A stretch of 64,000 bases of DNA from positions 97,467 to 161,466 of the forward strand of contig NZ_ATGG01000008.1 of assembly GCF_000413855.1 (NCBI RefSeq), read 5' to 3'. A model generated the notes under the pieces. The model was not told the DNA's origin. It made no database searches and worked only from the letters and a program-made list of their open reading frames with translations. The DNA is from Acinetobacter gyllenbergii CIP 110306 = MTCC 11365. Lineage in GTDB: Bacteria > Pseudomonadota > Gammaproteobacteria > Pseudomonadales > Moraxellaceae. The position numbers and the translations under genes are program-made. Below are positions 17,880 to 27,834 of this stretch, in pieces; the first letter of the stretch is position 1, and each line of letters begins with the position of its first letter.

Positions 17880-18644
17880 ATGACGATGAAACCTTCACAA
17901 TTATCAAAAATTATTCCACTACTCCCCATTCTGACGGTTGTTGCATTAGTAGGTTGCCAACCTAAAAAAGACAGCACTGCGACCACTGAAAAAGTCGATA
18001 TTCCATTGATTCATGCAAAAGTGGTGACGGTTAAAATTCCAAAGCAGAAAGTCTGTTTGGAGGATGGCTGTACTAGCTATGATTTACAAACGGTTGAAAC
18101 CAATCAGAAATGGATTGATGAATATTTCGTGAATCGGATGAAAAAGGCCGAGCCGAATGCGTTTTCCAATATTGCAGACCAGAAAGTAAAAGTCCCTGCG
18201 GATGAAGCATCGCAAAGCGAAAGCAGTACCTATGTCCGCTTTGTGGGGCAAAACTATAATCTAGCCACTTTTTCAATCCAGACTTATTCTTATTCTGCGG
18301 GGGCGGCACATGGCATGTCACATCAAGAGTTTGTGAATTTTGACTTGAGCAATAAAAAACATATTACAGTCAGTGAATTGCTAAAACCTGATATGAATAC
18401 CAAACTACGTGATGAGCTGTATGCATCTAATCAAAATTGGCTCGAAGACCACAGCATTAAAAAAGAACAATTACAGGTCAGTGATAACTATTACTATGGG
18501 GTAAATGGCATCGTATTTGTTTATCCGCTGTATGAATTGGCATCTTATGCTGAAGGCATGAGTGAGTTGACCTTGCCGTACTATGCAGCCAAACAGTTTG
18601 TGAAGGCTGAATATTTACCAAGTTTGCCAAAAGATCCGAACTAG
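17880..18644 (+). CDS. RsiV-like (DUF3298) lipoprotein
   Basis: 254 residues. Signal peptide with lipobox ALVGC near residue 22, so a membrane-anchored lipoprotein. The body has a DUF4163-like segment, then SYSAGAAHGMSHQEFVNFDL and a C-terminal DUF3298 block ending LPYYAAKQFVKAEYLP. The domain also occurs in Bacillus RsiV, which binds lysozyme, so a peptidoglycan-hydrolase-sensing or inhibitor role is conceivable but unproven. No sigma factor lies next to it. Starts at ATG 17880 or, equally well, at ATG 17886. Confidence 0.75.
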   Translation: MTMKPSQLSKIIPLLPILTVVALVGCQPKKDSTATTEKVDIPLIHAKVVTVKIPKQKVCLEDGCTSYDLQTVETNQKWIDEYFVNRMKKAEPNAFSNIADQKVKVPADEASQSESSTYVRFVGQNYNLATFSIQTYSYSAGAAHGMSHQEFVNFDLSNKKHITVSELLKPDMNTKLRDELYASNQNWLEDHSIKKEQLQVSDNYYYGVNGIVFVYPLYELASYAEGMSELTLPYYAAKQFVKAEYLPSLPKDPN

Positions 18645-18653
18645 TTCTTCTCC

Positions 18654-18680
18654 AGCATCTACATCTCAGGTGTAGATGCT
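18654..18680 (+). terminator. Hairpin after DUF3298 lipoprotein gene
   Basis: AGCATCTACA / TGTAGATGCT, ten perfect pairs with a 7-base loop; only a weak T tract follows. Confidence 0.55.
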
Positions 18681-18755
18681 GAACTTTGTTGCCAATCGCT
18701 GTATTTTTTTAGGTTAAAGCCTTACACTATAGCCAGTTTTTTTCTCTATTCATGA

Positions 18756-20033
<1,278 letters not shown>

Positions 20034-20100
20034 ACTGTGCATCGATTTTGTGCATAGTTTTTGCTTGAGCTCAATCAGATTGAAAATATAGAGGCGTCAC

Positions 20101-21477
20101 GTGGAAATTTTCCCAATCTCTTTAAAGTTGCAGCAGCAACGTTGTCTGATTGTGGGTGGTGGGCATATTGCCTACCGCAAAGCAAACCTGCTCGTCAAAG
20201 CTGGTGCAATTGTGGATGTGATTGCACCAGAGATCCTTCCTGAATTAGATCAACTGATTGAACAATCGGCAGGGCAATATATTCAAGCGACTTTTTCTGA
20301 AATGGTTCTGGCAACAGCTTATCGCTTAGTGATTGCTGCGACAGATCGGCCTGAAGTCAATAAAAGCGTATTTGAACAGTGTGAACAGCGTAATTTGTTG
20401 GTCAACAGTGTCGATGATATTCCACATTGCCGCTTTATGGTGCCTGCGATTATTGATCGTTCACCGCTGGTGATTTCAGTAGCTTCCAATGGCGCATCAC
20501 CCGTGTTATCCAGACAGTTGCGCACTCAGATCGAAACTCTTGTGCCGCACGGCATGGGTAAATTGGCTGAGTTTTCAGGTCAGTGGCGTAAGCAAGTGAA
20601 AGCAAAAATTGCCAATCCAGATGAGCGTCGTATCTTCTGGGAAAACCTGTATGCTAGTCCGCTGAAAGAACAGGTTTTCAATGACAATATTGATGTAGCC
20701 AATGATCTGATTGAGCAGGCTTTAACAGAATGGACCGCACCGAAAGGTGAGGTATATTTGGTTGGAGCAGGGCCGGGCGATCCAGAACTACTGACTTTAA
20801 AAGCTTTGCGTCTAATGCAACAAGCCGATGTGGTGATTTATGACCGCTTGGTATCCGCACCGATTCTGGATTTGTGCCGCCGTGATGCTGAAAAGATTTA
20901 TGTCGGTAAAGCACGTTCTAATCATTCGGTTCCACAAGATGGCATCAATGCTTTATTGGTTGAATATGCGCAGCAAGGTAAACGTGTTTGTCGCTTAAAA
21001 GGTGGCGATCCTTTTATCTTTGGCCGTGGTGGAGAAGAAATTCAAGAGTTGGTGGAAGCCAATGTAACGTTCCAGGTTGTTCCGGGTATTACCGCAGCTT
21101 CAGGTTGTTCAGCGTATGCAGGTATTCCACTAACCCATCGTGATTATGCGCAAAGCGTGCGATTCTTGACTGGTCATTTAAAAGAAGGCTCACCTGAGCT
21201 ACCTTGGAATGAACTGGTTTATGAGAACCAGACTTTGGTGTTATATATGGGCTTGGTTGGTCTGGAACGCATTTGTGAGCAATTGATTGCACATGGTCAG
21301 CGTCCAACGATGCCTGTGGCCTTAATTTCTAAAGGTACCACCCCTGATCAGAAAGTGGTGGTGGGTACATTGGCAGATATCGCGACCAAAGTATCTGAAC
21401 ATCAGATCGTAGCGCCGACTTTAACCATTATTGGTGAAGTGGTCAGTCTACGCGAACAGTTAAAATGGCATGAGTGA
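20101..21477 (+). CDS. cysG: Siroheme synthase CysG (trifunctional)
   Basis: 458 residues from GTG 20101 with GAGG upstream, matching the 457 residues of E. coli CysG. The N-terminal CysGB part has a Rossmann loop (IVGGGHIAYRKA) and SPVLSRQLRTQIE with the serine of the active site; it oxidises precorrin-2 and inserts iron. The C-terminal CysGA part begins VYLVGAGPGDPELLTLKA and has LKGGDPFIFGRGGEE, the SAM uroporphyrinogen-III methyltransferase signatures. Siroheme is needed by assimilatory sulfite and nitrite reductases. Serine tRNA ligase upstream gives no functional link beyond position. Confidence 0.96.
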   Translation: MEIFPISLKLQQQRCLIVGGGHIAYRKANLLVKAGAIVDVIAPEILPELDQLIEQSAGQYIQATFSEMVLATAYRLVIAATDRPEVNKSVFEQCEQRNLLVNSVDDIPHCRFMVPAIIDRSPLVISVASNGASPVLSRQLRTQIETLVPHGMGKLAEFSGQWRKQVKAKIANPDERRIFWENLYASPLKEQVFNDNIDVANDLIEQALTEWTAPKGEVYLVGAGPGDPELLTLKALRLMQQADVVIYDRLVSAPILDLCRRDAEKIYVGKARSNHSVPQDGINALLVEYAQQGKRVCRLKGGDPFIFGRGGEEIQELVEANVTFQVVPGITAASGCSAYAGIPLTHRDYAQSVRFLTGHLKEGSPELPWNELVYENQTLVLYMGLVGLERICEQLIAHGQRPTMPVALISKGTTPDQKVVVGTLADIATKVSEHQIVAPTLTIIGEVVSLREQLKWHE

Positions 21478-21483
21478 GGAGAA

Positions 21484-21504
21484 GCAGCGATTGATTATCG
21501 CTGC
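21484..21504 (+). terminator. Hairpin downstream of cysG, no T run
   Basis: GCAGCGAT / ATCGCTGC, eight perfect pairs around TGATT. It begins 7 bases after the cysG stop but lacks a T tract, so it may stabilise the 3' end rather than terminate. Confidence 0.4.
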
Positions 21505-21610
21505 CCGAACGCAAGACGAAGGCTATGCCTGAGTGAAGCTAATGGCCATATTTTTTAGTAAATTAGGTTCTGTGCCAAGCTAGCCAATATATGTATAAGT
21601 GAGTAATTAA

Positions 21611-22081
21611 GTGATTCATGTCGTCCTATACGAACCTGAAATTCCAGCGAATACAGGTAATATCATTCGTCTATGCGCCAATACCGGTGCGCAACTCCAT
21701 TTGGTCAAACCTTTAGGTTTTGAGCTGGATGATAAAAAGTTGAAGCGTGCAGGTTTGGATTACCACGAATGGGCGAGAATGCAAATCTGGGACAATATCG
21801 AACTTTGTCTTGCTGATTTAAAAGCCAAAGGGGTTGAGCATGTTTTTCCGCTTACCACCAAAGGTACAGCGACACCGCATACGGTTGATCTGAATCGTCC
21901 CGTTGCCTTGTTGATGGGACCTGAAACCCGTGGTCTGCCAGAGCAAGTGCGTCTCATGTTCCCACAAGAGCAATGGATTCGTTTGCCGATGGCTGAAAAT
22001 TCAAGAAGCTTAAACCTCTCGAATGCAACCGCTGTGATTGTCTATGAAGCGTGGCGACAACAGGGTTTTAAACAACTCTAA
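21611..22081 (+). CDS. trmL: tRNA (cytidine/uridine-34 2'-O)-methyltransferase TrmL
   Basis: 156 residues from GTG 21611, the SPOUT-family length. [19 protein letters not shown] is the family start; [11 protein letters not shown] and the knot motif [18 protein letters not shown] form the SAM site. TrmL methylates the wobble ribose of tRNA-Leu isoacceptors. Stand-alone gene, convergent with the VOC gene 10 bases away. Confidence 0.95.
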   Translation: MIHVVLYEPEIPANTGNIIRLCANTGAQLHLVKPLGFELDDKKLKRAGLDYHEWARMQIWDNIELCLADLKAKGVEHVFPLTTKGTATPHTVDLNRPVALLMGPETRGLPEQVRLMFPQEQWIRLPMAENSRSLNLSNATAVIVYEAWRQQGFKQL

Positions 22082-22091
22082 TTTTCGCAGC

Positions 22092-22478
22092 TTAGAGATC
22101 ACCATAGGGGCTTGCAACCACCAAGGTATAACCCTTCGGGTCTTTAAACCAGATTTCGCGATGATGCGCGTTCGGATTATATTTCGGCCCTTCCAAAATT
22201 TCGACTTGATGGGTTTGTAAACTCGCTACAATCTCATCAAATTGAGTGCTTTCAAACCAAAGCAAAACGCCATTACCAACGACCCGTTTCGGGTCTCCGA
22301 TATGTGCGTGGTCATGGGCTTGCCATTGATGCAATTGCAGCACCATGCGCTGTTCAAACAGCAATTGTTCATATTCTCTGCCGCCATGTCCACTTTCTAA
22401 GCCCAGTACCGTTTGATACCACTGACTGGTTTTCTCGACATCGGCCACTGCAATTAAAGGCTGTGGGTACATACACAC
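22092..22478 (-). CDS. VOC (glyoxalase/bleomycin-resistance) family protein
   Basis: 128 residues from ATG 22478, preceded by GAGGTG. Two beta-alpha-beta-beta-beta modules are visible: PLIAVADVEKTSQWYQTVLGL at the start and WFKDPKGYTLVVASP at the end, where the last Glu/His metal ligand is hard to place. Family members bind divalent metal and act as dioxygenases, glyoxalases or drug-binding proteins. The substrate cannot be inferred. It lies 9 bases after the HxlR regulator gene on the same strand, so the two probably form one unit. Confidence 0.8.
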   Translation of the reverse strand: MCMYPQPLIAVADVEKTSQWYQTVLGLESGHGGREYEQLLFEQRMVLQLHQWQAHDHAHIGDPKRVVGNGVLLWFESTQFDEIVASLQTHQVEILEGPKYNPNAHHREIWFKDPKGYTLVVASPYGDL

Positions 22479-22487
22479 CTCACGGAA

Positions 22488-22871
22488 TTATTCGAATTGT
22501 TGTTCCTGTATCGTATCAAAACGTTGTTGAGCGTAGATCACTTGTTCAATATTACTTTCAGCCCAATCTTTGAGTTGGTACGCCATTTCTGCAACTTCCA
22601 GACCGAGTGGCGTGAGTGAATAATCCACCCGAATTGGTGCAGTATCTTGTACTTGCCTTTCAATAAAGCCATCACGTTCTAGCATTTTTAGTTTCTGTGA
22701 CAATACTTTAGGTGAGATGCCTTGAATGCTCTTTTTGAGTAAATTGAAATGTTGGGTTTCTCGCGCAAGCACATTGATGATCATCAGTACCCATTTGTCT
22801 GCAATTTTTTCAAAAAATAACCGAGCAGGACAATGTTGTTGATAAATATCGTATTTTAATGCCTGATTCAT
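22488..22871 (-). CDS. HxlR-family winged-helix transcriptional regulator
   Basis: 127 residues from ATG 22871, which has AGGG eight bases upstream; an ATG 15 bases earlier is the alternative. CPARLFFEKIADKWVLMIINVL is the HxlR start with the single N-terminal Cys that senses electrophiles or oxidants in YodB, HypR and QorR. Next come ISPKVLSQKLKMLERDGFIER (recognition helix) and the YSLTPLGLEV wing. Divergent from a flavodoxin-like gene with a perfect inverted repeat in between, the classic layout for quinone/electrophile response. Expected to control itself, the VOC gene and the flavodoxin gene. Confidence 0.9.
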   Translation of the reverse strand: MNQALKYDIYQQHCPARLFFEKIADKWVLMIINVLARETQHFNLLKKSIQGISPKVLSQKLKMLERDGFIERQVQDTAPIRVDYSLTPLGLEVAEMAYQLKDWAESNIEQVIYAQQRFDTIQEQQFE

Positions 22872-22905
22872 AGCGACAACCCTCATTTTTTCAATTGAAT
22901 GGCAG

Positions 22906-22955
22906 TAGTTACCATCTGGTAACTAATTGACACCTAGTTTCTAAAATATATCATT
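22906..22955. promoter_or_regulatory. HxlR operator and promoter of the flavodoxin-like gene
   Basis: Operator: TAGTTACC (22906-22913) and GGTAACTA (22918-22925), perfect, 4-base centre. Promoter on the plus strand: TTGACA (22927-22932) and TATCAT (22949-22954), spacer 16. The repeat abuts the -35 box and, on the other strand, overlaps a possible -10 (TAACTA) of the hxlR gene, consistent with autorepression. Binding is inferred. Confidence 0.7.
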
Positions 22956-22988
22956 AAATCGAACTTTTGAAAAATTTTGGATACTCTC

Positions 22989-23543
22989 ATGACACAAATT
23001 GCGGTTGTTTACTTCTCGGGCTATGGCCATACCAAAGTGGTTGCTGAAACTTTTGCGGGTGCAATTGACGCAGCTTTAATTGAAATTGATCAGAATGGTG
23101 AGATCACAGAGCAAGATTGGCAGACTTTAAATGATGCACAAGGGATTGTGTTTGGCACACCAACTTATATGGCGGCAGCCCCTTGGCAATTTAAGAAATT
23201 TGCCGACGCTTCTTCAAAAGTCTGGTTTACTCGTGGTTGGCAAGATAAAGTCTTTGCGGGTTTTACCAATAGCGCGAGCCTGAATGGTGATAAGCAAGTG
23301 ACCTTGATTCAATTACAAACTTTGGCTTCGCAGCATGGCGGTATTTGGGTGAGCTTAGGTTTGTTGCCTGCCAATACCAAAGCAGCGAAGCGTGAAGATG
23401 TAAATAACTTAGGTGGTTCGGTTGGATTGTTGGTTCAGTCTCCATCTGATGCAAGTACCGATGAGATTCCAACAGGGGATTTAGAAACAGCCAAACTTTA
23501 TGCAAAACGCGTGAAAGCAATTGTTGAAAAATTGCATGGTTAA
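22989..23543 (+). CDS. Flavodoxin-like NAD(P)H-dependent oxidoreductase (WrbA/NADPH:quinone type)
   Basis: 184 residues from ATG 22989; an in-frame TTG at 22977 is less likely. The N-terminus IAVVYFSGYGHTKVVAETF is the flavodoxin phosphate-binding loop for FMN, and IVFGTPTYMAAAPWQFKKFAD is the second flavin loop. Members reduce quinones by two electrons, protecting against redox cycling. Its divergent HxlR neighbour and the inverted repeat between them suggest induction by quinones or diamide-like electrophiles, as for yodB/azoR systems in Bacillus; the stimulus is inferred. Confidence 0.85.
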   Translation: MTQIAVVYFSGYGHTKVVAETFAGAIDAALIEIDQNGEITEQDWQTLNDAQGIVFGTPTYMAAAPWQFKKFADASSKVWFTRGWQDKVFAGFTNSASLNGDKQVTLIQLQTLASQHGGIWVSLGLLPANTKAAKREDVNNLGGSVGLLVQSPSDASTDEIPTGDLETAKLYAKRVKAIVEKLHG

Positions 23544-23560
23544 GTTTTTAAACTGATAAC

Positions 23561-23589
23561 AAAAGACCGCCAAATTTAGGCGGTCTTTT
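23561..23589. terminator. Bidirectional terminator between convergent genes
   Basis: AAAAGACCGCC / GGCGGTCTTTT, 11 perfect pairs, 7-base loop. Confidence 0.9.
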
Positions 23590-23621
23590 GTTATTGCTTT
23601 TAATGTTGTGTCACGATGGGC

Positions 23622-25331
23622 TTAGTCTCTAGCACGATTGGCATAAATCGTAAGTGTTTGATCACCACTTGCGAAGCGTCTACCAGTAATTGGCGTAGCC
23701 CATAAATTCCAGCCAAGAGAAGACTGCCCAATCAGGCGTTGTGTATATAGATAAACGCTGGCACCTGGCTCACGATCATCTAAGACACTGCCATCAAATA
23801 TTTTGTATACCAAATTGGTGGTATTGGTATTGCTGCTATCTCTTTCTAATACTAAGCCATAATCATCATTACCATCTTGGAAATTAAAACGATAAATATA
23901 ACCAGCAGCTTTTTGTTGATCCAAAATCGTTTTGATCTCAGTGGCTTTAGTGCTGCTACTGATTGGAATCCAACGATAATCATAAGTCCCATTATGAAGA
24001 TTACTGTTGGTACAGAGGAAAGAGTACTGTTGGAGGTTGATGCGATAAGCATATTCCAAGCGACAGCCTGCTTTGCCAAGTTCATTGGCATAATTTGTCC
24101 AAGTTGTTGGAGTCACGAGATTGGGGCGGATAAGACTTTCATCTACCGTATAGACTGCAGTATCACCAACGCGTTTTTCATAAATATTAAAGGTGCCCTT
24201 ATCCTGATCAAGTTGATATTGTGTACGGTAATGGAAACCTTGGCTCGCTTGAGTAGTCAGTTCGGCTTTGAACAGATTGTGTCTTTCGGTTGATGTGCCT
24301 GTCGTAGTGGCCGTGGTGAGTTGGTATTGCCACTTAGCTGCATTGTTTGCGTTGTTTTTAATATAAAGATTACGCATACGCATTTCTTCGGTGGTAAGCA
24401 AAGAAGATGCGGTGTCGGAAGTTACATTGGTATCAATACGAACATCTACCAGTCTAAAGCCTGCATTGGCTTGAGCATCTAGTTGATTTTTGAGTCGTGC
24501 AAGGGTGGGTTCCAGATCTTTAAATTCATAAGTGCTGGTCGTAATAAATGGACTTGCCCTCAAACTTTGGAAGCGTTTAAGCGGTGATTTTCTCCAGCAC
24601 TGATTTGGGTCCATGGCTTGTACTGTGCGATCAATGTTCGTGCCATTGGTTTCTGAGCTTTCAAAAATACAAAGGGTATTGGCATCTTTAAAGGCTAATA
24701 CGGCTGCATTGGAATTACTATCATTGGCACCATAAAGTTTTACTCGTGCCAGATGATATGTGGTCTGATTCGTGCGTTGGACATTGCCTATATTGTAGTA
24801 CAACAAACCACGAGGACCACCATCGTGTTCAAAATCTCCAAAAATTTCCCCTGAACAACTGGCTTCTTGATAACGCTCTCCTTCAATCAGCGTATCAAAC
24901 GAATTATTCGATACGATATGATTTTCCATAATTAGACGGAAATTATTGGGTGCAGGATAGCAAAAGGGAGACTCCCAAGTTCCTGCAAATGTTTGAGATA
25001 CGGTTGGCGTTGGCGTTGGCGTCGGAGTCGGAGTCGGAGTCGGAGTCGGAGTCGGAGTCGGCGTTGGAGTGGGTGTTGGTGTCGGCGTTGGAGTAGGTGT
25101 CGGAGTTGGTGTAGGCGTTGGAGTAGGTGTCGGAGTTGGTGTCGGAGTTGGTGTAGGCGTAGGTGTTGGTGTCGGCGTTGGAGTGGGTGTCGGAGTAGGC
25201 GTAGGCGTAGGCGTAGGCGTTGGGGCAGGTCCAGATGAGCTTGAACCTCCGCCGCTACCAGAGTCAAACCAACAAGCACTGAGTGCTACAGAAAGCAGCG
25301 CAACGCCACTTCCTTTAACGATATTTTTCAT
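23622..25331 (-). CDS. Lipoprotein with long Pro-Thr tract and repeated DUF4177-like units
   Basis: 569 residues from ATG 25331 (AGGG upstream). Signal peptide with lipobox ALSAC, a Gly/Ser stretch, then 37 uninterrupted Pro-Thr units that should form a stiff extended stalk lifting the rest off the membrane. The globular part of about 440 residues is not a family I can name. It contains four or five weakly similar units, each a helix of the type LxxQxxAGF/Y/C followed by a strand: for example [54 protein letters not shown] and [16 protein letters not shown]. This recalls DUF4177-type LxxLGxxGWxLV modules. Probably surface or periplasmic; role unknown. Confidence 0.8.
   Translation of the reverse strand: MKNIVKGSGVALLSVALSACWFDSGSGGGSSSSGPAPTPTPTPTPTPTPTPTPTPTPTPTPTPTPTPTPTPTPTPTPTPTPTPTPTPTPTPTPTPTPTPTPTPTPTPTPTVSQTFAGTWESPFCYPAPNNFRLIMENHIVSNNSFDTLIEGERYQEASCSGEIFGDFEHDGGPRGLLYYNIGNVQRTNQTTYHLARVKLYGANDSNSNAAVLAFKDANTLCIFESSETNGTNIDRTVQAMDPNQCWRKSPLKRFQSLRASPFITTSTYEFKDLEPTLARLKNQLDAQANAGFRLVDVRIDTNVTSDTASSLLTTEEMRMRNLYIKNNANNAAKWQYQLTTATTTGTSTERHNLFKAELTTQASQGFHYRTQYQLDQDKGTFNIYEKRVGDTAVYTVDESLIRPNLVTPTTWTNYANELGKAGCRLEYAYRINLQQYSFLCTNSNLHNGTYDYRWIPISSSTKATEIKTILDQQKAAGYIYRFNFQDGNDDYGLVLERDSSNTNTTNLVYKIFDGSVLDDREPGASVYLYTQRLIGQSSLGWNLWATPITGRRFASGDQTLTIYANRARD
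25002..25223 (-). repeat. Hexanucleotide tandem repeat encoding 37 Pro-Thr units
   Basis: 222 bases of a 6-base unit (variants GGCGTT, GGAGTC, GGTGTC, GGCGTA on the plus strand). Because the unit is a multiple of three, expansion or contraction changes stalk length without breaking the frame. Confidence 0.95.
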
Positions 25332-25713
25332 TATTCTATTCCCTCTGTTTTTGTGGCGTTTAAAAATCAATTTGATTTTTAATTTTCAAATATTGTTGGA
25401 TTTTTTTTAATCATAATGCAGCTTTGAAAGAGAAATAAACAAAAGGCCTAATCGGGTTGTTAAATTGGTTTTAAATGTTTTTTATTGAATATGCTTTATA
25501 TCTGAATCTTTTGATCACTTTGATTTTTTTGATTATATTTGCTGTGGAAGTATTAAAAGTTCTTTCTTATTAATATGTGCTAAACAGAGTGCTTTCATAC
25601 ATTATTTTTTAATAACTAATTTTTAAAGCGATTATTTCTAATAAGGCAATGATCAATAAAAATAATTGTGAAAGCGATCTCATAAAAACTTTAAATCACT
25701 TATCGGGGTTGTT
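25332..25713. other. 382-base AT-rich divergent intergenic region
   Basis: Lies between the Pro-Thr lipoprotein and the PH-domain gene. Strongly AT-rich, with promoters expected for both but none that I can place with confidence. No hairpin or coding signal seen. Confidence 0.5.
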
Positions 25714-26118
25714 ATGGAAAATGTAGAATGGCAGGGGACTCCTTCTCAAATCAGTAATCTTGCATACTTTGTTGTGTGTGGTGTTTTATTCTTTTTGGTC
25801 ATTCCTTTGCTATTGATCTTATGGCGTTGGTTACAGACTAAATATACAAAATACGAGTTAACTTCTGAGCGTTTAATTATGTCCAAAGGGGTATTGAATA
25901 AAACCACCAATCAATTGGAACTCTATCGAGTCAGAGACTATCGACATGAGCAGCCTTTTTTTCTACGCATTTTTGGCTTAAGTAATATTGTGCTGATCAG
26001 TACCGACAAGACAGATAAAGTATTAAACCTGATTGCCATTCGTGACGGTGGCGACTTAATTACTCAGATTAGATCAAATGTCGAAGGCTTAAGAAGATCA
26101 AAATCGAGAATTGTTTAA
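25714..26118 (+). CDS. PH-domain (bPH2/YdbS-like) membrane protein
   Basis: 134 residues. One or two closely spaced hydrophobic helices at about 17-42, then a bacterial PH-like domain: YELTSERLIMSKGVLNKTTNQLELYRVRDY followed by RIFGLSNIVLIS, the bPH2 signature. Other members (YdbS, YdbT) are small membrane proteins, some linked to stress or bacteriocin immunity. Function here unknown. Single gene closed by a bidirectional terminator. Confidence 0.82.
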   Translation: MENVEWQGTPSQISNLAYFVVCGVLFFLVIPLLLILWRWLQTKYTKYELTSERLIMSKGVLNKTTNQLELYRVRDYRHEQPFFLRIFGLSNIVLISTDKTDKVLNLIAIRDGGDLITQIRSNVEGLRRSKSRIV

Positions 26119-26130
26119 ATTTAAGCGCAT

Positions 26131-26157
26131 AAAAAAGGCGCATTTAGCGCCTTTTTT
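26131..26157. terminator. Bidirectional terminator
   Basis: AAAAAAGGCGC / GCGCCTTTTTT with ATTTA loop, between convergent genes. Confidence 0.9.
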
Positions 26158-26171
26158 ATGATTTCACCAGA

Positions 26172-27581
26172 TTAATGTCTGTCATCAAATTCATTATGCT
26201 GTGGCGCATTGTATTTGAAGCCTTTGGTCTTGTAAGCAAGATAACCGACACCGATGACGGCCCAAGCCAAACCAATCTGTAAAGCCAATTTGTCAATTTC
26301 CAACCACATCATAAACACGCTGGCAAAACCGAGTGTTGGGATAATGATATAGCTGATAATGTCTTTAGGCGTCTTGTTCTTGCCATCTCTTAATGCATAG
26401 CGAGAAATCACCGAGAAGTTAACAAAGCTAAATGCAGTTAATGCACCAAAGCTAATTAAGTTCACGATATGCTCAAGATCAAGGAAACCCGCAGATAAAG
26501 CCACAACACCCACAATCAAGATGTTGTAAGTTGGCGTATGTAAACGTGGGCTAATATGACCGAATAATTTCTTATTGATCACGCCATCACGACCCATCAC
26601 ATACATTAAACGCGATACACCTGCGTGTGCCGAAATACCTGATGCCATCACTGCTACGACTGCAAAGTATAAAACCATGGTTTTAAATGCAAGGCTACCA
26701 ATGGCTGCAACCATGACTGGTTGAGATTCATCCAGTGGGTTGAAGTAGGTATTCGGATTACTTGGGAAGTAAAGCTGAATAAAGTAGGTGCTGACAATGA
26801 AGATGATACCTGCAAGCAATGCTGTGGTGAAAATTGCACGTGGCAAAGTCTTTTCAGCATCTTTGGTTTCTTCGGCAAGTGAAGAAAGCGCATCAAAGCC
26901 CGTAAATGAGAAGCATAGCACCGTTGCACCTGCAATTAATGCCCCGACAGAGGTCATTTCATTCCAGAATGGCGCAAGCGACCATAACTCAGCTTTATCT
27001 GGATTCAGAGTGCCATCGGCATAAACCCCTTGTGTGAGCAGGATATAGACCTGATACACAAAGTAGAAAATAACACCGAGCTGGATGACCACAATGGTAC
27101 TGTTAAAACGCGCGACAAAACGTGCCCCAAACAGGTTGATCACCGTCATCAGGACGGTTAAACCAATCACCCAAATCCAGTTATTTACTTCTGGGAAGAG
27201 TGCTCTCAAATAAATATCAGCAAGAATGATATTGACCAGAGGAGAGAGCAAATAATCTAACCACGAAGACCAACCCACCATAAAACCAACATTAGGGTGA
27301 ATCGACTTTTGGGCATAGGTATATGCAGAACCAGAAGACGGATAACGACGAATCATGTGACCATAACTGATCGACGTTAAAAGAATTGCAACTAAGGCAA
27401 ATATGTAGGAAGTCGGTACATGACCACCACTTCTTTCAGATACTAAACCAAACGTATCAAATAAAGTTAATGGTTGAATATAAGCTAAGCCAATAATGAT
27501 GATGTGCCAAAGCACAAGATTCTTTTGAAGCTTCGCTGTTGGTTGAGTCCCAGATAAATTTGTCAACGGCGTTATCCTCAT
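26172..27581 (-). CDS. APC-family permease, PuuP (putrescine importer)-like
   Basis: 469 residues with about 12 helices. The line GLAYIQPLTLFDTFGLVS, then SGSAYTYAQKSIHPNVGFMV and the middle GATVLCFSFTGFDALSSLAEET closely resemble E. coli PuuP, which imports putrescine in exchange with proton. Substrate assignment rests on remembered similarity, so other amines or amino acids remain possible. Start: ATG 27581 lacks a good ribosome site; a TTG at 27566 has GAGGA eight bases upstream and may be the real start. A perfect hairpin lies in the leader. The usual puu catabolic genes are not adjacent. Confidence 0.8.
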   Translation of the reverse strand: MRITPLTNLSGTQPTAKLQKNLVLWHIIIIGLAYIQPLTLFDTFGLVSERSGGHVPTSYIFALVAILLTSISYGHMIRRYPSSGSAYTYAQKSIHPNVGFMVGWSSWLDYLLSPLVNIILADIYLRALFPEVNNWIWVIGLTVLMTVINLFGARFVARFNSTIVVIQLGVIFYFVYQVYILLTQGVYADGTLNPDKAELWSLAPFWNEMTSVGALIAGATVLCFSFTGFDALSSLAEETKDAEKTLPRAIFTTALLAGIIFIVSTYFIQLYFPSNPNTYFNPLDESQPVMVAAIGSLAFKTMVLYFAVVAVMASGISAHAGVSRLMYVMGRDGVINKKLFGHISPRLHTPTYNILIVGVVALSAGFLDLEHIVNLISFGALTAFSFVNFSVISRYALRDGKNKTPKDIISYIIIPTLGFASVFMMWLEIDKLALQIGLAWAVIGVGYLAYKTKGFKYNAPQHNEFDDRH

Positions 27582-27613
27582 AATCGTTGATCAAAGATCA
27601 GCCATAGTGTTAA

Positions 27614-27638
27614 GGATCGTTTGAGACAAAAACGATCC
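27614..27638 (-). other. Leader hairpin upstream of PuuP-like gene
   Basis: GGATCGTTT / AAACGATCC, nine perfect pairs with a 7-base loop, 33 bases upstream of the permease start. No T run follows on the minus strand, so it is not an obvious terminator; an operator or mRNA-stability element is possible. Confidence 0.5.
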
Positions 27639-27770
27639 CCCGTACAAAAAACGAAAGTGCGCCAATCTATCCTAAAACACTATAAATTGTCAGTACTTTT
27701 ATGCTTTTTTTAGCAATTTTTTTGCCAATTGGGTAAATAAATAGATGAATAAAGATTCACTTAAAAATAC

Positions 27771-27803
27771 AAAGCCCCGATATCACATCAATATCGGGGC
27801 TTT
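27771..27803 (-). terminator. Terminator of SCP2-like / alcohol dehydrogenase unit
   Basis: AAAGCCCCGATAT / ATATCGGGGCTTT, 13 pairs, 7-base loop. Confidence 0.9.
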
Positions 27804-27834
27804 TAAGCAGGAATACTTGATTTAACTCAATGTA

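Noticed and set aside
21484..21504. REP-type palindromic repeat after cysG
   Set aside because: Only one copy seen in the window; kept as a simple hairpin.
25069..25410. 113-codon ORF with a Gly-Val repeat on the plus strand
   Set aside because: It is the antisense shadow of the Pro-Thr tract (reverse of CCx-ACx is xGT-xGG) with no ribosome site.
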